A stretch of 20,807 nucleotides of DNA from CAYVQE01 sp964633205 (lineage in GTDB: Bacteria; Myxococcota; B64-G9), in contig CAZWFN010000117.1 in NCBI GenBank assembly GCA_964633205.1, positions 1 to 20,807 of the forward strand, given 5' to 3'. The translations under genes were made by a program, and so were the position numbers. Below the pieces are notes generated by a model, which worked only from the letters and a program-made list of their open reading frames with translations, was not told where the DNA came from and ran no database searches. Positions 6,923-16,831 of this stretch are shown here, piece by piece (the stretch's first letter is position 1; each line of letters starts with the position of its first letter).

Positions 6923-6938
6923 TGCATCGGGTGTGCCA
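6923..6938 (-). promoter_or_regulatory. Sigma54 (-24/-12) promoter of the ORP-type operon
   Basis: The minus-strand sequence TGGCACACCCGATGCA matches the RpoN consensus TGGCACn5TTGCw at all but one core position (ATGC instead of TTGC). The invariant GG and GC dinucleotides have the required 10-base spacing. The predicted start is near 6913, just ahead of the ribosome site of the first operon gene. An enhancer-binding activator gene lies immediately upstream, which strongly supports the assignment. Confidence 0.82.
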
Positions 6939-6962
6939 AAATGGCGCCGGCGAGTCATCTGG

Positions 6963-7045
6963 CAACCGGTTGAAAAAATAAGAATAAAATCTAAATTCGG
7001 CCAGCGGGATGGTGGGCGGGGAAGGCTGGATTGCAAAAGCGCAAT
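6963..7045 (-). promoter_or_regulatory. Candidate upstream activator region with two palindromes and an AT-rich island
   Basis: Between the sigma54 promoter and the activator gene lie a perfect 10-base palindrome CAACCGGTTG (6963-6972) and ATTGC-n6-GCAAT (7030-7045). The latter is about 90-105 bases upstream of the -24 element, a usual enhancer distance. Between them 6973-6998 is almost purely A/T, in stark contrast to the surrounding GC, and may bend the DNA; I find no clean IHF consensus in it. Which palindrome, if either, binds the activator cannot be decided from sequence. Confidence 0.4.
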
Positions 7046-7051
7046 TATTCT

Positions 7052-8449
<1,398 letters not shown>

Positions 8450-8455
8450 GGCCCC

Positions 8456-8484
8456 ATCTTGGTCATGGCCGCCGGCGGCGTCAA
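8456..8484 (-). promoter_or_regulatory. Possible sigma70-type promoter of the activator gene
   Basis: The minus strand has TTGACG (8479-8484), 17 bases, then CAAGAT (8456-8461), a 3/6 match to the -10 consensus. The start would fall almost on the ATG at 8449, implying a leaderless or nearly leaderless transcript. This agrees with the poor ribosome site but remains weak evidence. Confidence 0.25.
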
Positions 8485-8504
8485 ATCCGCGGCCGCGGGA
8501 CCGG

Positions 8505-8534
8505 TTGACGCTTCGTTTCAGCGACGGTTAGACT
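8505..8534 (+). promoter_or_regulatory. Candidate sigma70-type promoter of the large lipoprotein gene
   Basis: TTGACG (8505-8510) is followed after 18 bases by TAGACT (8529-8534). The transcript would start near 8541, about 30 bases before the ATG at 8570. It lies in the 120-base divergent space between the activator gene and this gene. Confidence 0.4.
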
Positions 8535-8569
8535 CCCAGTTGCCGCCTGGCGGCGGGGAGGGTGGTCCC

Positions 8570-10828
<2,259 letters not shown>

Positions 10829-10839
10829 GCGAGCCGGCC

Positions 10840-11982
10840 ATGGATTGGCCGCAAGGCCTGCCCGAGGAGCTGGGCCTGCTGCGCGAGCAGGTGCGCCGCG
10901 CCGCCCGCGAGCGCATCGCCCCCGGTGCCGCCGAGCGCGATCGCGCCGGCGTGTTCGACCGCGACATCGAGACCCTGCTGTGGGACCTGGGCCTGCTGAG
11001 CCTGATGCTGCCGCCCGCCCACGGCGGGCTGGAGCAGCAGCGGGCCACCGGCCTGTGCCTGTGCGTCGAGGAGATCGCCCGGGTGTGCGCTTCCTCGGCC
11101 CTGTGCCTGATCATCCAGGCGGTGGGCTCCTTTCCCATCATCGAAGGCGGCTCGCCCGCCCTGCTCGAACGCCTGCTGCCGGCGCTGTCGACCGGCCACA
11201 GCCTGGCCGCCTACCTGGTCACCGAGCCGGGCACCGGCTCGGACGTCGCCGCCATCCGCACCCGGGCGCTGCGCCGCGGCGACGGCTGGGTGCTCGACGG
11301 CAGCAAGCAGTTCGCCACCAACGGCGGCGTGGCCGGCTGGTACTCGGTGCTGGCGCGCACCGGCGACGGCCGCCACGACCTGACCTTCTTCGCGGTCGAG
11401 CGCGAGGCGACCGGGCTGAGCGTGGGGCCGGAGGAGGACAAGCTGGGCCAGCGCGCCTCGAACACCACCCAGGTGATCCTCGACGGCGTGCGCGTGGGCG
11501 CCGAGCGGGTCTTGGGCGAGGTCGACGGCGGCTTCCGGTTGGCCATGCGTGATTTCGACATGTCGCGCCCGGCCATCGCCGCCCAGGCGCTGGGCATCGC
11601 CGAGGCGGCCCTGGACGCCATGCGCGACCACGCCCGCCAACGCCACAGCTTCGGCCGGCCCATCGGCCAGCACCAGCAGGTGGCCGCCATGCTGGCCGAT
11701 GCGGCCACCGCTGTCGAGGCCGGCCGCGGGCTGGTCTACCGGGCCGCCGGGCTGTACGACCGCGGCCGGGGCAATACCCGGCTGGCCTCGATGGCCAAGT
11801 GCTTCTGCTCGGATGCGGCCATGCGCATCACCAGCGACGCCATCCAGGTGCTGGGCGGCTACGGCTACACCCGCGACTATCCGGTGGAGCGCTACTTCCG
11901 CGACGCCAAGCTGACCCAGATCTTCGAGGGCACCAACCAGATCCAGCGGCTGGTGATCGCCCGCAGCCTGCTGGAAGACTGA
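10840..11982 (+). CDS. Acyl-CoA dehydrogenase (FAD)
   Basis: The 380-residue protein matches the acyl-CoA dehydrogenase family over its whole length. FAD enzymes of this kind oxidise acyl-CoA to the 2,3-enoyl-CoA and pass electrons to electron-transfer flavoprotein. Visible motifs are LVTEPGTGSDVAAIRT (middle beta domain), DGSKQFATNGG, RHSFGRPIGQHQQVA and, near the C-terminus, LGGYGYTRDYPVERYFRDAK and FEGTNQIQRLVIAR. E363 in the latter aligns with the catalytic base of short- and medium-chain enzymes. The substrate chain length cannot be told. ATG 10840 gives the usual MDW-type start; a GTG at 10825 would add five residues and overlap the previous stop by GTGA, a common coupling pattern, so either start is possible. 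No electron-transfer flavoprotein or other beta-oxidation gene is in the window. Confidence 0.92.
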   Translation: MDWPQGLPEELGLLREQVRRAARERIAPGAAERDRAGVFDRDIETLLWDLGLLSLMLPPAHGGLEQQRATGLCLCVEEIARVCASSALCLIIQAVGSFPIIEGGSPALLERLLPALSTGHSLAAYLVTEPGTGSDVAAIRTRALRRGDGWVLDGSKQFATNGGVAGWYSVLARTGDGRHDLTFFAVEREATGLSVGPEEDKLGQRASNTTQVILDGVRVGAERVLGEVDGGFRLAMRDFDMSRPAIAAQALGIAEAALDAMRDHARQRHSFGRPIGQHQQVAAMLADAATAVEAGRGLVYRAAGLYDRGRGNTRLASMAKCFCSDAAMRITSDAIQVLGGYGYTRDYPVERYFRDAKLTQIFEGTNQIQRLVIARSLLED

Positions 11983-11986
11983 ATGG

Positions 11987-12000
11987 CCGCCCGCGGGCGG
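11987..12000. terminator. GC palindrome between convergent genes, possible weak bidirectional terminator
   Basis: CCGCCCGCGGGCGG is a perfect 14-base palindrome 4 bases after the acyl-CoA dehydrogenase stop and 20 bases before the end of the convergent Lon gene. A second small inverted repeat (ACTTC...GAAGT, 12004-12020) follows. Neither has a U-tract, so termination is only suggested by position. Confidence 0.3.
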
Positions 12001-12020
12001 GAAACTTCGGATCGAGAAGT

Positions 12021-14462
12021 CTAACTGTACTCGCGCAGGGTGCGGGCCATCTCGGCCAGCCGGTCGGCCACCAGGCGGTTGACGGTGCCGCGCGGGTAGC
12101 GGCCGTCGGCGGCCGGCTTGCCGGCGCGCAGGCCGGTCAGGATCTCCAGGCCCTGGTCGATGGTGCGGATGGCCCAGACGTGGAACTTGCCGGCGCGCAC
12201 CGCGGCCAGGGTCTGTTGGCCGAGCATCAGGTTGGGCAGGTTGCCGTGGGGGATGATCACGCCCTGGTCGCCGGTCAGCCCGCGGGCGGAGCAGATGTCG
12301 AAGAAGCCCTCGATCTTCTGGTTGACCCCGCCGATGGGCTGGATGTCGCCCCACTGGTTGACCGAGCCGGTGACGGCCACGCCCTGGTCCAGCGCCACCT
12401 CGGCCAGGGCGCTGAGGATGGCGTAGACCTCGGTCGACGAGGCGCTGTCGCCGTCGACCTCGCCGTAGCTCTGCTCGAAGCAGACGCTGGCCTCCAGCGG
12501 CAGCGGATGGCGCTGGCCGAAGCGCGCCCGCAGCAGACCGGTCAGGATGTAGACGCCCTTGTCGTGCACCTCGCCCGACAGACCGGCCTCACGCTCGATG
12601 TTGATCACTCCGTTCTGGCCCACCCCCACCGAGGCCGTGATCCGGCACGGCTTGCCGAAGGAGTAGTCGCCGAGGTCGAACACCGCCAGCCCGTTGATCT
12701 GGCCCACCCGCGAGCCATCGGTGGCCACCATCACCAGGTCGCGCTCGATGCTCTCGCGGTACTTCTGCTCGGCCAGGTTGAAGCGCCTTCGCCGCTGGGC
12801 GATGGCCCGTTCCACGTCGTCGGTGGTCACCTTGCGCCGGCCGGCCTTTTGGGCCCAGTAGCTGGACTCGCGCAGCAGGTCGGCGATCACCCGAAAGCGG
12901 GTCGACAGCTTGCTCTGGTCCTCGGCGTCGCGCATGGCCTCTTCGGCCAGCCGGGCCTTGGCCGCCTTGAGCGGCGGCGCCAGCTCCTCCTCGCGCACCA
13001 CCCGCTGGACGAAGGCCATGTACTTTTCGAGGTTGCCCTTGGAGTAGTCCATCTCGACGTCGAACTCGGCCTTGACCTTGAACGTCTTCTTGAAGTCGTC
13101 CTCGGCCAGGTACATGGTGCGGTAGATCTCCTCGTCGCCGAGCATGATGATCTTGACGTCCAGCGGCACCGGTTCCGGCTTCAGCGCCGAGTTGATCATC
13201 GACATCGGGCCTTCGGGCATGCGGATCTCGAGCATGCCGGTCGACAGGGTGCGTTTGAGCGTCTTCCAGACCCCCGGCTCGACGAGCAGATCCTCGGCGT
13301 TGACCACCAGGAAGCCGCCGCTGGCGCGCAGCATGGCGCCGCCGCGGATGTGCATGAAATCGGCCTCGACCCGGCCGGACTCGTCGACCGAGCGCTCGAT
13401 GGCGCCGAAAAGCCGGGACATGGTCGGGGTCTGCTCGTAGACCACGGGGCAGCCCTTGCGCCGGGCGTTGTTCTGCAGCACGTTGACCTGGAAGGGCGCC
13501 AGCGGGTCGAGCGGCAGATCCTCCTGGGGCATACTGGGCTGCTCGCCGCCGTCATCGCTCTCGATGCGTTGCACCAGCAGCGGAATGCGCTCCAGCAAGG
13601 CCTCGCGCACCTCCTCCAGGAAGTCGTGGATGGACTCGGTGTGGAACTGGTCGGACACGTCTTCGATCAGCGCATCGATCACCGCCGCCCCGGTGCGTCG
13701 GTCGAGCTCCTCGATGCTGTTGGTCATCTCCCGGGCCATGGTCCGGGTGCGCCGCTGGATCTTCTCCAGCTCGGCCCGCAGGCGGCTGTGCTTGCGCTCG
13801 AGCCGCTCCAGCTGCTTGGTGCTGATGGCGCCGCTGGCCGCCCGTTCCTCGAGCACGGCCATCGGTTGGGGCTCGTCTTCGATCACCGGCAGCACGTCGT
13901 GCTCGACCACCGGGCCGCTCTGTACCTCGACCACGGTGAAGCGCGACTTGCGCACCTTGTCCTGGAAGGCCGAGACCAGCTCGTGTTCCTGGCGCTGGTA
14001 GTTGGCGATGATGCGCTCGCGTTCCTTCTGGTGGTGGTCGGTGGCGATGGCCCGCGGCAGATCGCGCTTGAGCGATTTGATCAGATCGTCGATGGCCTTT
14101 TTCAGCTTGATGCCGATGCCCGGCTTGAGCGCCAGCAGGTGCGGCCGATCCGGCTCCTGGAAGTTGTTCACGTAGACGAAGTCGTGCAGCGGGCTGCGGG
14201 GTTGTTTGAAGGTGGCCAGGATGTGCCGGGCGGTGGTGGTGCGACCGGTGCCCGAAGGGCCGGAGACGAACACGTTGTAGCCCGGGCTCTCCACCCGCAG
14301 GCCCAGCTCCATGGCCGCGATGGCCCGCTCCTGGCCGATGATGTGGGTGCGGTGGCGGGCGAAGGCCTTGGGCCGCGGCAGCGAGCTGGTGGCGATGCTC
14401 CGGCGCAGCTTCTTGGGCTGGATCCGCAGGCGTCGCCGGGCGCTGGATGGCTTCGGTTTCAT
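12021..14462 (-). CDS. Lon-family (S16, LonB/YcbZ-like) AAA+ protease
   Basis: The 813-residue protein has an N-terminal nucleotide-binding part, a long helical insert (about 120-310) with charged coiled-coil stretches such as KQLERLERKHSRLRAELEK, the rest of the AAA_32-type module, and a C-terminal Lon proteolytic domain (about 580-780). The catalytic dyad is visible as S673 in DGDSASSTE and K716 in GGVNQKIEGF, the LonB-type spelling. The Walker A is GPSGTGRTT (68-76), with Arg74 where Lys is canonical, and the Walker B-like stretch GGFLVVNAEDLL has Asn388 instead of Asp. Both deviations occur to some degree in this subfamily as I recall, so ATP use is uncertain. No membrane segment is seen, so it is a cytosolic protease. 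ATG 14462 has a poor ribosome site. It follows the secreted-protein gene by 68 bases on the same strand. Confidence 0.9.
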   Translation of the reverse strand: MKPKPSSARRRLRIQPKKLRRSIATSSLPRPKAFARHRTHIIGQERAIAAMELGLRVESPGYNVFVSGPSGTGRTTTARHILATFKQPRSPLHDFVYVNNFQEPDRPHLLALKPGIGIKLKKAIDDLIKSLKRDLPRAIATDHHQKERERIIANYQRQEHELVSAFQDKVRKSRFTVVEVQSGPVVEHDVLPVIEDEPQPMAVLEERAASGAISTKQLERLERKHSRLRAELEKIQRRTRTMAREMTNSIEELDRRTGAAVIDALIEDVSDQFHTESIHDFLEEVREALLERIPLLVQRIESDDGGEQPSMPQEDLPLDPLAPFQVNVLQNNARRKGCPVVYEQTPTMSRLFGAIERSVDESGRVEADFMHIRGGAMLRASGGFLVVNAEDLLVEPGVWKTLKRTLSTGMLEIRMPEGPMSMINSALKPEPVPLDVKIIMLGDEEIYRTMYLAEDDFKKTFKVKAEFDVEMDYSKGNLEKYMAFVQRVVREEELAPPLKAAKARLAEEAMRDAEDQSKLSTRFRVIADLLRESSYWAQKAGRRKVTTDDVERAIAQRRRRFNLAEQKYRESIERDLVMVATDGSRVGQINGLAVFDLGDYSFGKPCRITASVGVGQNGVINIEREAGLSGEVHDKGVYILTGLLRARFGQRHPLPLEASVCFEQSYGEVDGDSASSTEVYAILSALAEVALDQGVAVTGSVNQWGDIQPIGGVNQKIEGFFDICSARGLTGDQGVIIPHGNLPNLMLGQQTLAAVRAGKFHVWAIRTIDQGLEILTGLRAGKPAADGRYPRGTVNRLVADRLAEMARTLREYS

Positions 14463-14530
14463 CGGTACCCGATTGGTTTTCTATTGCGGATTCTGGTGGC
14501 GATAGCGGGTCGAACGGACCGGCTCAGGCA

Positions 14531-15433
14531 TCAGAGCCAGATGGCCAGGTCGATGCCGATGATGATGTCCGACCAGGCCTCGCGGTACTCGCGGTTCAGC
14601 GGCAGGGCCAGCCACACCGCGGGGTGGAAGGGGCCGAACTTCATCCGCAAGCCGGGGCTGAGCGCGAACTGGGTGGGCAGCGGCGAGCCGTCTTCGTCCT
14701 CCCCACCCAGCGGCGTGTAGCCCTTGCCCTCGATCAGGAAGGCGATCGGCTCGGCGATGTGCACGCCCAGCGCCGCCCCCCAGGCCAGCGCTCCCTCGAT
14801 CGAGCGGCTGTCGATGTCGGTGACCGGGAAGTAAGATGCTGCGCTGAGCTCGAACTGGAAGAACAACAGGTGGCCGGGCAGCACCAGGTCGAAGGTGCCG
14901 ACGGTGGTGATGGCCTCCGGCGAGACGTGGATACCGGGCATCAGGGTGTTGTACAGCCCGGTCCCGTGGCCGATCGAAGGGGTGTTGGTCTGCGCATCGA
15001 CTCCGCCCATGAAGGTCGGGATGTAGATGTCGAAAGACCAGCCGGTGAACACGTTGGCCCGCGGGTTGTCGGGATCGATGCGGGCCTTGAAGTTCAGCCC
15101 GATCGAGCCGAGCACGAACTCCTCGTCGCCCCCATCCGGCATGCCGGCGCTCAGCGGCAGCTCGAGCCCGATGTAGATCGGCGTCGCGTCGAAGGCATAG
15201 CCGCCGCGCAGCAGGAAGGTCAGGCCGAGGACGTCGTTGCCGGGCGCGATCCAACTGCTCAGCTGGCCCCCGGAGGCGATGTTGAAGCCCTTGAAGGTGA
15301 AGGGGCTGATGATCTTGGCCGAGCCGGCGGGCGCCTCCTGGTCGTCGTACCACTGGGCTTGGGCCGGTAGACAGAACGACAGGGTCACCGCCAGCAGGCT
15401 GGCGGCGAACACGCAGCGACTGATCGAGCGCAT
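14531..15433 (-). CDS. Secreted, probably outer-membrane beta-barrel protein of unknown function
   Basis: The 300-residue protein has a clear Sec signal peptide with basic start, hydrophobic core and AQA cleavage site near residue 26, followed by QWYDDQ. The mature part alternates short amphipathic strands with Gly/Pro/Asp turns (PIYIGLELPLSAG, VFTGWSFDIYIPTF, HLLFFQFELSAASYF) and ends IIIGIDLAIWL. This fits an outer-membrane barrel, although the last residue is Leu rather than Phe. ATG 15433 is preceded by GGAGGT at 5 bases. I do not recognise a named family. A well-formed sigma70-type promoter (15459-15487) lies just upstream, so it probably has its own transcript, which may read on into the Lon gene. 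Confidence 0.82.
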   Translation of the reverse strand: MRSISRCVFAASLLAVTLSFCLPAQAQWYDDQEAPAGSAKIISPFTFKGFNIASGGQLSSWIAPGNDVLGLTFLLRGGYAFDATPIYIGLELPLSAGMPDGGDEEFVLGSIGLNFKARIDPDNPRANVFTGWSFDIYIPTFMGGVDAQTNTPSIGHGTGLYNTLMPGIHVSPEAITTVGTFDLVLPGHLLFFQFELSAASYFPVTDIDSRSIEGALAWGAALGVHIAEPIAFLIEGKGYTPLGGEDEDGSPLPTQFALSPGLRMKFGPFHPAVWLALPLNREYREAWSDIIIGIDLAIWL

Positions 15434-15458
15434 GGGCACCTCCGGCGATTCGGATTCG

Positions 15459-15487
15459 ATGCTAACCGGCCGCCGGGCGCATGTCAA
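15459..15487 (-). promoter_or_regulatory. Sigma70-type promoter of the outer-membrane protein gene
   Basis: The minus strand shows a perfect TTGACA (15482-15487), a 17-base spacer and TAGCAT (15459-15464, 4/6). The predicted start is near 15452, giving a leader of about 19 bases that contains the GGAGGT site. Confidence 0.6.
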
Positions 15488-15513
15488 AAAACCGACCGCT
15501 TCCGGCCGGCTTT
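15486..15513 (-). terminator. Terminator-like hairpin with U-tract, minus strand
   Basis: The minus-strand RNA reads AAAGCCGGCCG-GAAG-CGGTCGGUUUU: an 11-pair stem (two G-U pairs), a GAAG tetraloop and a run of six U. In the plus direction the wobble pairs become A-C mismatches, so it works only leftward. The U-tract runs into the TTGACA -35 box of the outer-membrane protein promoter. It may insulate that promoter from antisense transcription coming from the metK side. Confidence 0.5.
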
Positions 15514-15565
15514 GATCGCGGCGGCCGGCAAGTGGGCAGCGGCGGGCGGCGACTGATGATGGCGC

Positions 15566-15594
15566 ATTGACAGGCCGCGAGGCTGCGCCTACGA
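15566..15594 (+). promoter_or_regulatory. Sigma70-type promoter of the metK-like gene
   Basis: A perfect TTGACA (15566-15571), a 17-base spacer and TACGAT (15589-15594, 4/6) predict a start near 15601. The resulting leader of about 54 bases is too short for a known SAM riboswitch and shows no such structure. Confidence 0.6.
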
Positions 15595-15654
15595 TTGGCA
15601 ACGGCCGCCGGGCTCGTATCGCCGGACAACGCGTTGGACGACCAGGAGGAATCC

Positions 15655-16812
15655 ATGCCAGACAAGACTGTGTTCACGGCCGAATCCGTGACCGACGGCA
15701 ACCCCCACAAAGTGGCCGACGGTCTGGCCGATGCGGTGCTCGATGCCGTTCTGGCCAAGGATCGCTTCGCGCGTGTGTCCTGCAAGGTGATGGTCACCAC
15801 CGGGCTGGTGGTGGTGGCCGGCGAGGTGACCACCGATGCCTGGGTGGACATCGGCAGCATCGTGCGCGAGCGCTTGACCGCCTTCGGCTACGCCGAGCCG
15901 GGGCTGGGCTTCGACGCCAACTCGCTGGCCGTGATGAACCTGCTGCAGGAGCAGTCCGAGGAGGTCGGCCTGGCGGTCGACCGGCGCGGCGCCGGCGATC
16001 AGTGCACCGTGGTCGGCTACGCCACCGACGAGGGCCAGCAGCTCGACGGCGACTACCAGCTGATGCCGGTGCCGGCCGTGATCGCCCACCGGCTGGCCCG
16101 CGGGCTGACCGAGGCCCGCAAGTCCGGCCGGCTGCCCTGGCTGCGTCCGGACGGCAAGATCGGCGTCACCGCGGCCTACGAGCAGGGCCGCCCGACCGGC
16201 ATCCTGGGCGCGGTGATCTCGGCCCAGCACCGGCCCGACCTCACCGTGGACGAGGTGCGCCAGCGCTTGCAGGTCGAGCTGGTCGAGCCCGTGCTCGGCG
16301 CCACCGGCTTGATGCGCGACGACACCCGGGTGTTCATCAACCCGGCCGGAAGCTTCACCCAGGGTGGGCCGCATGCAGACACCGGCTTCACCGGGGTCAA
16401 GGTCTCGGTCGACACCTACGGTGACGTGGCCCGCCAGATGGATGCCTCGCTGTCGGGCAAGGACCCGACCAAGCCGGGCCGCTGCGGCAGCTACATGGCC
16501 CGCTACGTGGCCAAGAACCTGGTGGCCGCCGGCCTGGCCCACTGCTGCGAGGTGCGGTTGACCTACGTCCTCGGCCAGGAGCAGCCCCTGGCGGTCGCGG
16601 TCGACGCCTTCGGCTCCGGCAGCAAGACCGACAGCGAACTGGTCGCGCTGGTGCGCGACCGCTTCGACTTGAGTATCTCGGGCATCGTCGAGCGCTTCGT
16701 CCTGCGCCGCCCGCTGTATGCCCCATTGGCCTGCTTCGGCCATTTCGGTCGCGACGATCTCGAGCTGCCCTGGGAAGCGACCGACATGGGCGGCAAGCTG
16801 CCCTCGGCATGA
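15655..16812 (+). CDS. Divergent S-adenosylmethionine synthetase (MetK) homologue
   Basis: The 385-residue product aligns end to end with MetK, which makes S-adenosylmethionine from ATP and methionine. Conserved landmarks include GFDANS, LPWLRPDGK, FINPAGSFTQGGP, VDTYG, SGKDPTK, ARYVAKNLVAAGLA and YGHFGR-like CFGHFGR. Several catalytic positions differ from the Escherichia coli enzyme: His14 and Asp16 of GHPDK become Asn and His (GNPHK), Arg244 of LTGRK becomes Val (FTGVK), and Asp271 becomes Gly. The two usual signatures GAGDQGxxxGY and GGGxFSxK(D/E) read GAGDQCTVVGY and MDASLSGKD. Asp118, Lys165, Asp238, Lys245, Lys265 and Lys269 equivalents remain. It could be a paralogue with altered chemistry or a clade-specific active form. 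ATG 15655 has a strong AGGAGGA site. It is 19 bases from the next gene. Confidence 0.88.
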   Translation: MPDKTVFTAESVTDGNPHKVADGLADAVLDAVLAKDRFARVSCKVMVTTGLVVVAGEVTTDAWVDIGSIVRERLTAFGYAEPGLGFDANSLAVMNLLQEQSEEVGLAVDRRGAGDQCTVVGYATDEGQQLDGDYQLMPVPAVIAHRLARGLTEARKSGRLPWLRPDGKIGVTAAYEQGRPTGILGAVISAQHRPDLTVDEVRQRLQVELVEPVLGATGLMRDDTRVFINPAGSFTQGGPHADTGFTGVKVSVDTYGDVARQMDASLSGKDPTKPGRCGSYMARYVAKNLVAAGLAHCCEVRLTYVLGQEQPLAVAVDAFGSGSKTDSELVALVRDRFDLSISGIVERFVLRRPLYAPLACFGHFGRDDLELPWEATDMGGKLPSA

Positions 16813-16831
16813 GGCGGCAGGAGGAACCCCG

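Noticed and set aside
6961..6976. Plus-strand TGGCAACCGGTTGAAA as a second sigma54 promoter
   Set aside because: The -12 GC dinucleotide is absent and no plus-strand gene follows; the palindrome inside it is better explained as a possible protein-binding site.
11799..14720. Open frame of 973 codons on the plus strand opposite the Lon gene
   Set aside because: It is antisense to a clearly conserved protease. Its His/Gln/Leu/Asp-rich translation matches no family and is the usual shadow of a high-GC gene.
15601..15654. Possible SAM riboswitch in the metK leader
   Set aside because: The predicted leader is only about 54 bases, without the paired helices or a terminator expected of known SAM riboswitch classes.
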